Below, piece after piece: positions 24,372 to 38,585 of a DNA stretch of 64,000 bases. The position numbers were made by a program, and so were the translations under genes. Within the stretch, counting starts at the first letter, position 1, and the number at the start of each line of letters is the position of its first letter. The notes under the pieces were generated by a model, which did not search any database, had not been told where the DNA came from, and was given only the letters and a program-made list of their open reading frames with translations. The DNA comes from Silene latifolia (lineage: Eukaryota > Streptophyta > Magnoliopsida > Caryophyllales > Caryophyllaceae): contig NC_133536.1 of NCBI RefSeq assembly GCF_048544455.1, forward strand, positions 196,605,325 through 196,669,324. Reading direction: 5' to 3'.

Positions 24372-25398
24372 TGGTTCAGTATTTATCGTGTGTATTATGC
24401 CGTTGTCACTACCAATGAAAACTATATTTATAACTTCACAAAATACTCTTAGTAAAGAGGTAAGTAAAGGTCGGATCCCAAGGGACGGGTATCGATTTAA
24501 GATTTCAATTGCAAGTATCTATGTCTTAGGGTGTCACAAATTGGGTTGAGATGAGATGTAATCTAAACTAATCAACAAGACGAATGTAAATTAATGAAAA
24601 CAAGGTAAAGAAATTAAAGGGATTTGTAAACAATTGATTAAAAGCACTAGGGTGTCATGAGTTCATAGGGGATTTATGGAAAAAGATCATACAAACATGT
24701 TCTCAATTAGAAGCAAGTAGTTATTGTTGTGATGGGATCGAGTTAGTGTATATCTTACAATCGCTAGGAAGATTTAGGTCCCGGAGCCGAGTCGATCAAG
24801 ACTGTACAACACCTACAAGTTGACTTAGTCTCTTCCTATTCAACTCTATGCATAAATCTAACAAGGCTCGTGTTGGTTTATGTCTTACAAGCCTCATTGA
24901 AAAGATAAGAGATGGATAAATATGCAAGATTTCATAGTCTAGCATTTCATTAAACATAACATGTGCATATGTTGAAATCACAACAAGCAAGCAATTTAAT
25001 TATGAAAACATATTAAATTAACATTAGATCAATCCCCTAGTTAAAGGAATATTCACTCATGATCAAGTTTAGCATGCTAATAAGGTTGCCAATCATACTA
25101 ACAAAGCAAAACATGATGAATAAATGATGTGATTAACAATAATTAAACAAGGGTAAAAGAGATTATACCTACTTGAGATGATCCAAATAATAAAGCAAAG
25201 AATAATAGAAGTAAACTTGATGATTGATGGAAGGTTGTCAATCCTCTAATAATACCCAAATAATCTTCTAATTACCCAACTAAAACTAAGAACAATTGAG
25301 AAATTAAGGAAAGATTAGGATGTGATTAATATTAAAATGTGTGGTACAACTTTGATTAAGATTAAATTAAGAGAGTGATTATGATAAGATGATAATTA
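24372..25398 (-). repeat. 5' LTR of the Athila-type element, inner part
   Basis: Matches 1-785 of the 3' LTR from 24633 onwards. Copia B interrupts it at 25399, and it resumes at 34089. Without copia B the LTR is about 1.6 kb. Confidence 0.85.
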
Positions 25399-26676
25399 TG
25401 TTAGAAAATATTAATCTCATTAATTTAAATATTCATATATGTTCAAATTTATTTAGTCATAAAATAAATTCTAGATCTTATGCATGCAAACATAAATAAG
25501 ATAAGAGAAAAAATCATCAATCTTACTATATGATTTCGGATTAATGGGCACCAACAAATTCACCTATTTATTAGTTCTTGAGCTTTCCTTAAAATAGATG
25601 AACAAAAGGTCCAAATTAGAACCTCTCCCAAATGTGAATACCCAAGGAAATCTCTTAATAACTAATATTATTTGTACTAGAAATAATATAAGTCTTACTA
25701 TAAAATTGACACAAAATAAATTGTATTTTCTCTTGAATATTTCGGTCAAGAGAGGAGCTTTTGTGAGGTTTTTATTTCTCTAAAAATGTTTCATAAGACA
25801 TAGTGAGAATATATTTCTTACACTAGAGAAATTAGAATTGTAGAGAATGAATATGGAGGAATCCATATTGGTGCCTCTTCATCAAAACCGGTGGGGGTGT
25901 CTATTGGGGAGCCAATGCATGGATTCAACTTTCTTCCCAAGAAGTGTAGGCTTGCATGGCTACATATAGGTAGGTTATCATTGTGTTTTTCTCTTATTAA
26001 AATAATCAACACAATTTATCCACTAATACCCTCTAATTTTCAGAACATATATAAAATGGGTGGTCCATTTTATTTTGTCATTTGTCAATTGTAACATATG
26101 TGACATGTTACTTGACATATGGAATTTTAATGTATTTTTAACATATTAAAAATCAACATACTCATAAAATATGTCATATACAAAATCGACTAGTAATTCG
26201 TAATTACTTTTACCAAAACGGTTTATCAAATTATAAATTACAACGTCTTGTATTTATAATAAATTATTCATTCAATTTCAATTTCAATTGTTTCGTAAAC
26301 AATAATTTCATCCAAGTAATCAAACAATTCGATTACTTAGACCGTATCTAATTTAATCGAATTACAATAAGACACGTTAACTTTACACACAAAATCATCC
26401 GTCAATTTTAAACAATTTAATTAACTCGTATCGGCATACGATTAATTAAATCAATTAAGAGTATTTCCCTATAGGTATGACTTAAGGGGATCAACTGATC
26501 ACCACCGTCGCACGACAGTAATGTCAAACTCTAGTCAGCCAATCATTACCGATATGTGTGGACCAGTTGACTGTAAAATATTACATCCCACATGTATTTT
26601 TGAAATGAGATTTAAACATGTGATCATTATGATCAACAATTGTGATCGCATTATTGTCAGAGGACATATTCCAACA
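25399..26676 (-). repeat. 3' LTR of copia element B
   Basis: 1278 bp, matching 32806-34088. On the minus strand the purine tract AAGTGGGAGAT abuts its inner end at 26677-26690. Confidence 0.9.
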
Positions 26677-29600
26677 ATCTCCCACTTGTCCTCGACAAGT
26701 GTGCGTCACCAATTCCCTTGTCCTATTACTTTCTCCCACTCAATGCAAGGTGTCTTTCAGGTCGTACTTGCAAGTGATCATATCGAGAGTGGTTTCCTCG
26801 ATCCGGAGAATAACTGATTGACCGGAGTTATCTACCATAGATACCTTCCGAGCGTGGCCACGCATTTCCAGTTCATTACTCCTCGAGTGGCCCTGAGATA
26901 TTGTTTTAACCCTGACAAGGGGGTGGACAATTTCAATCGCACTTATTCCCTTCGATTAGCCACAGCCATTATAACCCAAAATATGCCCATTTGACACCAT
27001 TTACGAAGGTCGTAGTAACATAAATCAAAGTTAATCTGAAACTGTGCCACCTTAGGCGAACAGTCTTTAGTCAAAAGAATCAACTCATTAGAATACTATA
27101 GTAGCTCTCGCCACGACCAGGCTATATAAGTTTGCCAGAACTCTATAAGCGGTCATTAGCCCGACAAAGTGTTCCTAACAGTCTGCCTATGTGATCGACT
27201 AGTCATCTCACATGACTCTATGGCACTTGAACTTGCCATCAATCGCATCACACTCTAGTCACTTCTAGACGTCACCTCATACAAGTGACTATGGGCAAAT
27301 ACTATGTTAATCCTGGTTCACTTTAACGGGGTTCAATATTGTCTCTACAACCTGTTTGGATGTAACAAAGTATAACAGGAGTTTTGGATTTAAAAACTCG
27401 AACGACAAATGTGATTATCACATATGAATAGTCAATACCTGATTACTATTTCATATTCTTATAATCTTATTTGATCTTGTATGTAGTTATTCATATCAAT
27501 TCAATTGAAATGACATGACTCATCATGTTAAGCCTATGAAAAGGCTTTGGTTAGTAGATTTTATCAACTTCTTATACCTTACTCAACCTTACTACATACT
27601 CGTTTTCCTTTGTAATGTAAACATTTGTATTACAAAACTTTCTGAGTACGTGTCTAGATTCAATCTAGACAAAAGCTCTCTAGTCATAGAACAGCTCCCA
27701 CTGTTTTAACAGTGTGCGGGACCCATCCCTCTCGCACATCTCATGATTGCAAGTGTACTCAATTTTCCTTGTAAGCATCTCTTATTGTTCTTTATTGCCT
27801 AGAACGATTCTAGCAAGTCTATCTCTTGAATAACATAGCCATAATGGTTTCTTAACCATATTTATGTGTTTTGAATTTGGTTTTGTCGGAAACTATGCGC
27901 AATATCAATTGTTAATTGTCATTTGTGTAACACCCTTAGACAAAATTGCATCAAAAACACTTAACTTTCCATCCTTAATGCTTCCTCAAGTACTTAAGAA
28001 TAATCTATATGGCTACTGGTAACTATTACTTAAATTCGATTTTGAAACAATTCATCATACTCAAAGCATATGAAGTGTTATACATCATTACTTATTTAAT
28101 TGATCCGGCAGCGGAAGCAAATGGAATCAATCAAATATGTTCAACTCGATTGAACTAGTCATGAATCTTATCAACATAAGACTTCTTATTTGACGCTAAT
28201 ATCATGTGGATTTATCTCCATAAATCCGGATATTAAAATGTATTATAATACTCCAAAAGTCTTAAATCATTCCCAATGATCAATATGTCATCCATATATT
28301 AGACTAATTAAAATTTCCGTAACTCCCACTAAACTCCATGTATAAACACAACTTCTCGACTTATCGAGAAAAGTTTTATAACATGATCAAAACATTGATT
28401 CCAACTCATTGATGTCCTACTTAAGACCCTCTCTTAAGTTTCACATTATCTTAGGATTGCAAGAATCTACAAAACTCAAGACATGTATTGAATACATTTC
28501 TTCTAATTGAAGAAGTGGGTTTTAGATTCACTTGCTATATGTATATCATTATAATGAAACACAATCCCTAAGAAGATCCAAATAGACTTAAGCATTTCAA
28601 CTAGTGCAAAACTCTTTGCCACCAATCAAGCTTGATATCTCTCAATTCACTTGGAATTTATTTCGGATTTTCATGGCTCTAAGCCTTGTATTGAGTTGTA
28701 ACTTAAACATTCTCATGTAAGTCATACATTCATTACTTTCCAGAAGTAACTTGAATCAAACAATTTCTTTGTAAGTTGTAAGCTCTTTACTTTCTAAAAG
28801 TAACACTAATTCATCATCTTCAACAAGTGATGAGTTCAACCTCCTAGGTTTCGAAGAAACAACGTCATGTAGCCAAGAAAAATCAGTTTCTTGCGACATA
28901 CAATTTTTGACACAATTCTTTTGTGGCTCTTGAATATTTTCTCCCACTCTGTCTTATAGAAATAAACTTGTATTATAGAAAGACAGCTTCACGAGCCACA
29001 AACTCGTTATACTCGTGATTATAGTAAGGAAAAATGAGCATTTGTTTCTTTTGAAAACTTACAAACATGGTACCCTACCATCTCATATCTCATATGATTC
29101 GTTTTAGATTTAGTGGAAAAATAATTTAGACAAAATGATAAAATTCCCAAAAAGATCAAGTAACTCAAAGTAACTTGATTGACGTCCAAACCATATCGAA
29201 TAGCGTTTTAATTCTTTATCCAACCACACATTATCCCATAATGCGTGCTAAGAGAGATTAATTTGTGATACTATATCACATTTCCTTTGGCTTATATCAA
29301 AGTCTTCACTTTGATAATCCCATCACGACTAAATCGTGATTCTTTGAACTCTTTGAACTTCTTCAAAGATTTCTCTATTTACCTTATTAAGTGAACACAT
29401 TAGCGTCAAATTAAATCGTTGGTAAAAGAAAATGATCAACCTATTTTGGATCAATGATTTACAACCTCGATTTCCTTTTCAACCAAAAAGGTACGAGACA
29501 TCTTGCTTTGAATACAAGATACGCATATACCATAAGATCTAATGGTTTCAAGAGTACTCGATAACTCTTTGTGTTCATCATTCCAGAATCTAAGGTTTAA

Positions 29601-32600
29601 TCTTGGATTACCAATTTGAGTCTTGCATCATCTTCATGATATATCATTCTAGTTTGGTTTAGAATATAATCACCTTGATAATGGGCTAGCCATACATCAA
29701 ATCATGGTGTATAAGGTCACAAAAGTGAAACCTCCTTTGTATCTTAACAAGTTAATATTCTTATTTAGAGTTTATGCACTTAATAGTCACAATTAAGTAC
29801 AACTTTAAACCCAAAACTAGATTGAGTACACAATGACTCTATCTCTCAACATCATTGTTGCTAGTCGGCATATTCTAATCATCCTATGTATCAAATACAA
29901 TGATGAAAACCACCACCAGTTTCTAATATTGACGAAGTAGTACTAGCAAAATTTATGTCAATCAAATAAACATTTAAAGGAGAAGGTCCCATTAGATGTC
30001 CCACAACTAACTTGTTGATTCTTCAATAATTTCGGGTAGTTTCCTTTCTAGCGTCCAACAATTAAGACAATGGAAACTTTATTGATCGGGATTGATAGGT
30101 TTAGTATCGTTATTCTCAATAACTTTACTTTTAACATTACCTTGCATCGATTCCATTCTAGTTTTACTTCTTAGAACCTCGTCCTTTTCTTAACGGTTTA
30201 AGAGAATGCTCCCACTCATTTCAATGAGTCTTTGCTAAGAGAAGCAAAATTGAAATTCATGAAGACTACTCTTCAATTCATTCGTTTAGTCTTAAAACTT
30301 TCATTGAAGTGGTTGCGGTATTTTGGTCAATTTTGATTTCCTACAAATCTAGTTACCAAAATGATTTAACGTTTCAAAGTACTTAACTCAATTAAGCATA
30401 TGAGAAACAATTCATTGTAAGTAGATATGTTAGTCAATAATCAAAAACCCTTTTGATCACGAATGACTTTTATCTATACTCTTCACAAGAGATCCTTCCA
30501 ATGGATAACACGAGGTTTCTAGAAGAAAATTCATATTTGTCTTTAGTTACGATGTTTCAATGGAGATTTGAACTAAAATCGAAATGATATCGTATAAATT
30601 GAGGTAAAGAAATAGAACAATATGATAACGGAATAGTGGAAAACTTAACATTTATCGTTTTATTAATACTTGTAAATAATTTAACAAGTAAAGCATTTAC
30701 AAAGTGACCTCTACCCAACTATGATAAATGATTCCAAGATCCAAATTCATATTAACTTGGGCACGATAGGGCCGATTCATCCCTTATCAATATAACTCGG
30801 TGGATTAACTCTTAAATCGATTCTACTTTTAGAACTCTTGGTCGATAAAATTACATTAATATTTATCTTTAGCCCGAAACACATGAGACTACGGTCACGA
30901 ATACTTCCGTTGAGCTCAATCCAAATTTCGAATAAATGTGTCCATGATCCAAATCCACATCAACTTGGGCACGGTAGGGCCGATTCATCTCTTATCAACA
31001 TGAATTCGGTGGATAGACATTTATCACCCACTTCCCCTACGTAACAAGGTTTGTACCCCGGTAGGGCCGAGCGCACTCCCTCATGAAATAGGTTTTCATG
31101 GTTTCTACTTTTTGGTAAGGCTAAGTCTCAATTGTTTATTTTAGCGAGAGGTCATGTCAATTTATTATCTATCACGTTTTAAGTGAACTAAAGCGGTGAA
31201 CTACGATAATTGTAATTGACACGGTCGATAAACTCGATATAAATGCATGTTTAGTCATGGCGATTTAGCGATGCATGCAACATATAAATAAAATGCAAAG
31301 CATGAAAATAAAATCCTAGTATGGCCTTCCTAAAATAGTAAATCTAATAAACTATTACAAATTCGGAAACCAACTCCTTTGGCCCCTTGAACTTCGGTCT
31401 TGGCACGCACTTCAAGGTAACACCATCATGATGGATCGCCTTCTCGAGTGGCACCGTCTTCAAGGAACTCCGGAATAAATAAATTACATAATTTCTTATT
31501 ATACATTTGTAATTAAAATAAAATAAATCTATTAAATTACAAAACGGTGATACGAGATCATAATAATTACAAACGAATCGATATTCCCATACATTTCGGG
31601 TAATACCAATTAAAACTAAGGCCATACTAAGTAAAAATTACATAATTCAAAAATTACATAAAATTAAAATATGACAATCATAAATAAAATGCATCATTAT
31701 AATATGTATGAGCATGCCAAATTTTATGCTAAATCGCCTTTAAGAGCCAATATCGTATATTAATCGGTTTTTACGGATTTGCGTGATTTAACTTATTAAA
31801 ATCACAATAATTACATAAATTCATATTTATGTACAAGTTAATTACCCTAACCATCTTAGGACTCAAAATTAGTCTCCACTAACATTTGACAATAATTAAA
31901 CTTGATTTCCTAATATTGTTCATAAATGGACCTAAAAAGCAAAATTATGCTATAAACTTCAAATTAAATCATAAAAATTTCAAATAATTTCAAAATTTGA
32001 AATTTAAACTCATGAACATTCTGGAAAAATACCATGACACTCATAATGTTCAAAACTTAGGTTAAAAATTTTGAAAATTTATCGTGAAAAACAATGTTGC
32101 GGTTTATCGATTTTAACGATTATGACCATAAAAATATGAGAGAAATTATTTTTATCACCTTTTCACTTTTAGATCTGAAATATATGATAAAATGTAATAT
32201 GTGACTTTTTTCCTTTAGTCATGAAGTATGTTTTAGCATTATTACTAATTATAGTCACTATTTATTTGATTTTTCATCAAAAATTCATAAATCATGCATA
32301 AAGACTTAATTATAGCCAAATATTTTACACACATCTTTTAAAATTTCATGTGACAACATAATAAATTTCCATGACCAGATTCTAAATATAACTCATATTA
32401 ACCTATTTACCCATTTAAATACGATTTTAACTTGAAAAATCCATATTTCGAGCAAAACAACTCATTTTATCATGAAAGTTTACAGGCCATCAGTAGATAG
32501 AATATGTGAAAACATATCCCAAAACCACTGAAAAATTCGAAGTTTAGCTATTTTTCGTTCAAAAATGACATTTTTATCATAAAAATCACATTTTAATGCC

Positions 32601-32805
32601 AATATTATATAAAATGAACAATAAAATCCATAAATAAACCAAAATATCCTAAATATCACTTAGGACCAGAAACTTTTAACATGCAAGGTTAATTTTAGGT
32701 TTATCTTCATAAAACCAAATTAATTAGTTTTGTATGTTAATCATATAACTCGGAAAAACTATAAACCGATTTCCATGCAAACAACCTAAGGCTCTTGATA
32801 CCTCT
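26677..32805 (-). other. Degenerate interior of copia B
   Basis: 6.1 kb with no frame above about 95 codons. Left part (26677-27480) is homologous to 5651-6450 of copia A. Right part (30690-32790) is the long leader with the repeat array GGGCACGGTAGGGCCGATTC (about 30755, 30970 and a shorter copy at 31060), homologous to the leader of A. In between I see only fragments of copia-like coding sequence. Confidence 0.65.
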
Positions 32806-34088
32806 TGTTAGAAAATATTAATATCATTAATTTACATATTCATATATGTTCAAATTTATTTATTCATAAAATAAATTCTAGATCTTATGCATGGAAACAT
32901 AAATAAGATAAGAGAAGAAATCATCAATCTTACTATATGATTTCGGATTAATGGGCACCAACAAATTCACCTATTTGTTAGTTCTTGAGCTTTCCTTAAA
33001 ATGGATGAACAAAAGGTCCAAATTAGAACCTTTCCCAAATGTGAATACCCAAGGAAATCTCTTAATAACTAATATTATTTTGTACTAGAAATAATATAAG
33101 TCTTACTATAAAATTGACACAAAATAAATTGTATTTTCTCTTGAATATTTCGGTCAAGAGAGGAGCTTTTGTGAGGTTTTTATTTCTCTAAAAATGTTTC
33201 ATAAGACATAGTGAGAATCTATTTCTTACACTAGAGAAATTAGAATTGTAGAGAATGAATATGGAGGAATCCATATTGGTGCCTCTTCATCAAAACCGGT
33301 GGGGTGTCTATTGGGGAGCCAATGCATGGATCCAACTTTCTTCCCAAGAAGTGTAGGCTTGCATGGCTACATATAGGTAGGTTATTATTGTATTTTTCTC
33401 TTATTAAAATAATCAACACAATTTATCCACTAATACCCTCTAATTTTCGGAACATATATAAAATGGGTGGTCCATTTTATTTTGTCAATTGTAACATACG
33501 GAGTATGTGACATGTTACTTGACATATGGAATTGTAGTGTATTTTTAACATATTAAAAATCAACATACTCATAAAATATGTCATATACAAAATCGACTAG
33601 TAATTCGTAATTACTTGTACCAAAACGGTTTATCAAATTATAAATTACAACGTCTTGTATTTATAATAAATTATTCATTCAATTTCAATTTCAATTGTTT
33701 CGTAAAGAATAATTTCATCCAAGTAATAAAACAATTCGATTACTTAGACCGTATCTAATTTAATCGAATTACAATAAGACACGTTAACTTTTCTCACAAA
33801 ACCATCCGTCAATTTTAAGCAATTTAATTAACTCGTATCGGCATACGATTAATTAAATAATCAATTAAGAGTATTTCCCTATAGGTATGACCTAAGGGGA
33901 TCAACTGATCACCACCGTTGCACGACAGTAATGTCAAACTCTAATCAGCCAGTCATTACCGATATGTGTGGACCAGTTGACTGTAAAATATTACATCCCA
34001 CATGTATTCTTGAAATGAGCTTTAAACATGCGATCATTATGATCAACAGTTGTGATCGCATTATTGTCGGAGGACACATATTCCAACA
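32806..34088 (-). repeat. 5' LTR of copia element B
   Basis: 1283 bp partner of 25399-26676. Next to it (about 32790-32805) is the primer-site-like sequence AGAGGTATCAAGAGCC on the minus strand. AATTA follows directly. Confidence 0.9.
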
Positions 34089-34687
34089 AATTAGATTGTA
34101 CAATGGGGTATTTATACTAAAATTAAGTATAAGGATTAGGGTTAATAAGGGCTTAAATAATGATTAAGACCCTAAGATAAAATTAACAATCTTGTTGATC
34201 CCGAGGGACATGTGCGAATAATGCTGCAACTCCCACCAGAATCCGTGCGTCCTCGCCTGAAGCACGGCTTGTCCTATAAGAAGATCCGCTCGGATTGGCT
34301 TGGAGATGCTCAGATCCTGGCCCTGGGATGCTCGTCCTGAGCTTAGGATGCTCGGATCGTGGCACAGGGTTCTTCTCTTGATTGGCTCCTTAACAATACG
34401 AGGGGATTGTGTTGGGGATGCACGGATCTGTTCATCATTGCCCATTTTACTTCATTTATTTGCTTAGGCTTCTAGTGTCAGTCTCCTCTTCGATGCTTGG
34501 TCATTAGAAGCGATCCATTTTGCTCCATAAATACAATGCTAGCAATCCTCTCCTACCAAGGACACAAAACCTCAAAGAATATGCAAAATGAGAAACTAAA
34601 GATAAGAAATGACCCTAATATATGCTAGAAAGCATGGGAACGAGGTTAATTCGGGGACTAAATGTGCTCAAATACGAGTCACATCAA
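34089..34687 (-). repeat. 5' LTR of the Athila-type element, outer part
   Basis: Continues the LTR interrupted at 25399. Matches about 790-1376 of the 3' LTR. Ends GAGTCACATCA. Contains a GATGCTCGGATC / GATGCTCGTCC motif cluster at 34200-34430. Confidence 0.85.
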
Positions 34688-35405
34688 GGGCGAGCAACGA
34701 AGACTGCAAGGTAAGATTCAGTCACTACTTGAGGTACCCGAGTGGAAGTGGGAGTCCATCTCTATGGACTTTATGGTAGGGTTACCAAGGACACAGCAAG
34801 ATAACAACATGATTTGGGTGATCGTCGATCGTTTAACGAAGTCAGCTCACTTCATTCCGATGAAAGATACTTGGACCAAGATACAGCTAGCTTTGGGTTA
34901 CAGAAAGCATATGGTTCGGTTACATGGTATGTTAAAGGATATAGTGTTGGATCGAGATGCGAGGTTCATATCACGGTTTTAGCAGGAGTTGCAGGATTTG
35001 ATGGGAACGACCTTAAAGATGAGCATCGTTGTACACAAAAATTTTGGATTATTTTCCAGTCCAAAAAAATATATAAAAAGGCAAACTGGAATTTTTTTTC
35101 TCTTGCCTGTTATTAAGTAAAAAAATTTCTTTTGAAAAAACTCATTTTAAAATAAAGGTTTATGTTATATGGAAAAAGCTCTGCTCGAATAACATGTAGC
35201 TTTTCATGCGGCGACAGATGGTCAGACTGAGAGGACTATCAGGACTTTGTAGGTTTTGATTGAGTTTTCTTACAACAACAGTTATTAAACCAGTATAGAA
35301 ATGGCCCCATTTGAGGCTTTGTATGGCAGGAAGTGCAGGAGTCCGGTTTGTTAGGATGACAATGCATAGGCGGTGGTTTTAGGATCACAGATGGTGCAAG
35401 ATATG
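34688..35405 (+). pseudogene. Chromovirus (Tekay/Del-like) integrase remnant, part 1
   Basis: Plus-strand frame reading SLLEVPEWKWESISMDFM, GLPRT, DNNMIWVIVDRLTKSAHFIP is the integrase core of Ty3/gypsy chromoviruses. Further on, ATDGQTERT and APFEALYGRKCRSP are its later motifs. The left side is cut by the Athila LTR at 34688, the right by the pol-less element at 35406. An unrelated AT-rich stretch lies at about 35040-35190. Badly broken and the oldest layer of this cluster. Confidence 0.8.
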
Positions 35406-36728
35406 TGATACCGTCGTTTCAGTACCAAAAATAAATACCTAAGTACTACTAACAGAAGTTAGCGGTAAGTAGGGTCGATCTCCACAGGGAGGCGGCCATT
35501 ATCTACTTGTCAATTTAATCTGTCTACGGTCACAATTTAGGGATTTAAGTTATTTGAACTAAAACTTAAGGAGATTAAAGTGAGAAAAGAGTAAGAGGGA
35601 TTAATAGTAAAGGAAGAAAACTAGGATTGTCAGGTCATCAATGAATATCAGATAATTGCGGCTAAGGTCAAAGATCGATCAATTGTATCAGTCTAAGGGG
35701 CAACGAATATCTCCTTCCAGTCTCAATTCGCCCTACAATACTATTATCTTAGCTTCCGCCCTCACTAAAGCATCCTATTGTTCACTGCGGGTCTCACCCC
35801 TTCCAACCTTCTGGTCTAGGTTAAGGCTTACCAAGATTAATTAAGCTAAATTCATCGATTCAAGTAGCTAGTTACAGTTAATTGCAGTGATTAACAACAA
35901 AGACATGATAACAATGAAAGATCTGTAAACCTAATTAGCAACTAACAATAATCATCGAATCCCCAAAATCCTAGCAAGAGATTTAGCTATGCATACTAGT
36001 AAATAAGACAAGAGCGGAAGATAAAAGAATAATAGGCATCACAATTAAAGAGAGAGTAAAGAAAAAGAGAAGATTACATATTAGGATCCGGAAAATAGAG
36101 AGAAAAGCAGTGTTCAACAGTAAAAAGAAGAAAAGTAATGTATGAAGTGATTCTTAAATCTCATGTCGTCATTCCTATTTATAGGAAAGACAATTATTTA
36201 ACCTAGAAAACGAAATTAAACTAAAGAAGCTCAAGCCCATTAGAATATTACTCGATCGAGCCATTTGGAAATACTCGATCGAACAAAAACAAGCAAAAAC
36301 CACTCGATCGAGTAGATAAACCACTCGATCGAGGAACCATTAAAAAGCTCATCTCGATCGAACACATAAAGTACTGGATCGAGTCTTCTCATCCTCCAAA
36401 AGTGCTCGATCGACTAATAAAGCCTTTGATCGAGTAACTTTGACTCCGCCAGCAACATTATGTCATTAGTTTCAGCCTTGACTTGGTAATTTAGCTTCCG
36501 AATTGACTTCGCGCATCCCATAACAGCAGTATTCTCGCTCCAAATCCACTCATCCTCCAAATGTATGCAAAACAGACGATAAAAGGCTTGATTCCACCAT
36601 TTTCGGGTCCATTCCTGCAAACAAACCAAAGTAGAATATTCGGGGCATTTTGTAGCATAAAACTACGAGGATAGCATAGAAATACGTGCATAAGAGGCTC
36701 ATAAAGACTATATAAAATGCACGTATCA
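35406..36728 (-). repeat. 3' LTR of the pol-less element
   Basis: 1323 bp, closely matching 40329-41659. Holds a cluster of eight CTCGATCGAG-type words at 36245-36440. Confidence 0.9.
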
Positions 36729-38390
36729 AATATCCCCAAACCGAACCTTTACTCGTCCTCGAGTAAACTAAATGCAACCTAATGGAACGGATATGAAATC
36801 TCAGAGCTAGCTACGAGTTCTCACTCAAACCACTTTAATGCAACAGACTAACACTTATAGCAAAAACTGTCAAATGCAAACGAGTTGTAGGATGTTTATA
36901 ATAAAGCTGAACCGTCGACCTTGCAAGGCCTTTAATGATGGACTCTCACGGGTCACTCTTCTCTCATGAAGCAAAGGGTAAGAATATGAATGTAAGAGAT
37001 AAAGAAATATAGTCGCTCACCTAAACTACGACCTACACAAACATGCTTGCAACTAATATGATAGACAATTATAGCTACCGTACATACATTCCAACCAAAC
37101 AAGGTCCCATCACAGCCGAGGGCTTACAAAAATATGGTGGAGTGAGGTTATGGGTAAGAAAAGGAAAAACATTTATGGAAATGTGGAGGTATAGGAGGCC
37201 AAGGTATTACCTAAACAGAACCAAATAACAACATCAGATTCTTACTCAATTATGAATTAAGCACATGGGCCTTATTTGGCACCAAAACTCACCAAACCTA
37301 ACTGAACATACTCCTCAATAGATATAAATAAAGCATAGGAGTGAAACTGTAAACAAACGAATTTTGTCTTTTCTTTTTTTTCTTCATCACGTTTTTTTCT
37401 TTTCATTCACGTTTTTTTTTCTTTTTTTTTCATTTTCTATATTTTTTCAATTTTCTTTTCTCAACCTCCTTTTCTTCATAAATTAACAACTCCAAATCAT
37501 CAGATACAAGCCAAACTTGGCACAATGAAATATATACCGCGAAACCTACACTAAACTAGTTTGACAAGGCAGGCTAAATTCGGATGTAGCTAAGGGTCAA
37601 CAGGGAAATTTGGCTAATGTGGAGTTAAATGGGTAAAAATGAAAGAAAAGGGAATGTAAGCACCTCCCTGCATGTGACATCAACCACTAACCCGAATGTA
37701 TGTAGGCAAAAAGCAATTGAATTTCATATACGTGCAAATTAATGAACATGTTATGCAAGGAGTAACTACTCACAATCCTACATTAACTGGGCATAAATGA
37801 CACCAGCTTATACGGGTCTAGTTCCTTAGAATATATGAGTAGGTTGCCAAAATTTCAGGTCAGTTTATTCGTTCAGCTAAATTTCAACATTAACTCGTAG
37901 ATTATGCAATAAGACAAAGCCGAAGATAGTAATTTATGCAAGGCTTAAGCAAAAAGACAATCGCATCGCAATTTTATCATTGAAATCTATCGTTCCGACT
38001 CAACCTATATGCTAAAATAAACGTGAAATTTTTTGATTTTTATCAAAAAAATTTTTATTTTTATGAGATTTTTGAATTTTCTAATTTTTATGAGATTTTT
38101 GAATTTTTATTAAAAATAAAGAACAATGCATACAGAAATTAAACGTGATAACAAAAATGCAATAAAAACAACATGCAGACACAAATATGGATGCATAACC
38201 TCCCCAAACCAAACTGTACAATGCCCTTATTGTACCCAAAAACAGGGAAGGAAATGCAAACTAAAAAGGATAGAGTGAAGATGCGGAAAACTTACAAGAG
38301 TACGCGAAAAAGGGACCTCCCCAAACCAGCCAGCAACATGGGAGGTCGCTAAATAGCTCCATAACAGCATCATAGGAAACGAATCCAAGT
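36729..38390 (-). other. Non-coding interior of the pol-less element
   Basis: Begins with a purine tract (minus strand GGTTTGGGGATATT). Includes a pyrimidine-rich stretch at 37365-37450 (TTTTCTTTTTTTTC-like) and AT-rich sequence. No domain in any frame. Confidence 0.6.
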
Positions 38391-38394
38391 CAAA

Positions 38395-38585
38395 AGCACT
38401 CGATCGAAATGGAACAATGGTCGATCGAGGAAACCGGGCACCTAAGCAGTTTGATCGAGGAAATAAGGCTCTCGATCGAAAGATCCTCTGTGGCAGGCAC
38501 TCAATCGAGAAAAAGGTGTGTTCGATCGAGTGAAATCAACAACAAAAGGGTTCTATCTAGTATATAAAGTACTCGATCGATCCAT
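38395..38585. repeat. Interior CTCGATCGAG cluster 1
   Basis: Seven words around the palindrome TCGATCGA within 190 bp, for example GCACTCGATCGAAATGG, GTGTTCGATCGAGTG and AGTACTCGATCGATCC, at 15-35 bp spacing with unrelated sequence between. The spacing is irregular and the flanks differ, so it is not a simple tandem repeat. Confidence 0.85.

Larger units (their letters stand above)
25399..34088 (-). mobile_element. Copia-type LTR element B, related to A, coding region heavily degraded
   Basis: LTRs 25399-26676 and 32806-34088, starting TGTTAGAAAATATT and ending TATTCCAACA, flanked by AATTA (25394-25398 and 34089-34093). The same LTR ends, purine tract, primer site and leader repeat as copia A show a shared family. 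The sequences are diverged enough for a separate subfamily. Gag is no longer recognisable. A short minus-strand frame at 28756-28947 has the look of copia pol linker (ESKELTTYKEI). Broken, with many lesions. Its LTRs differ from each other more than those of A, so it is older than A. Confidence 0.88.
1..34687 (-). mobile_element. Athila-type Ty3/gypsy LTR retrotransposon, nested and broken, left end outside window
   Basis: Minus-strand element. A primer-binding site of the Athila/Tat kind (TGGYGCCGTTGCCGGGGA read on the minus strand) lies at about 24351-24367, just inside the 5' LTR. That LTR occupies 24372-25398 and 34089-34687. The matching 3' LTR runs from the window start to 1376. Going 5' to 3' on the minus strand, the interior holds gag with a zinc knuckle, the start of the protease region, a repeated block, and an env-like/ATHILA ORF. 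I see no reverse transcriptase or integrase, so it is probably non-autonomous. It is broken: four insertions (copia A, CACTA, solo LTR, copia B) plus several smaller lesions. By eye the LTRs differ by a few percent, so it is moderately old and older than its guests. It lies inside a chromovirus remnant at 34688. Confidence 0.85.

Noticed and set aside
36245-36440. CRISPR-like spaced repeats
   Set aside because: The CTCGATCGAG words are too short, irregularly spaced and within a plant LTR. No CRISPR array in this setting.
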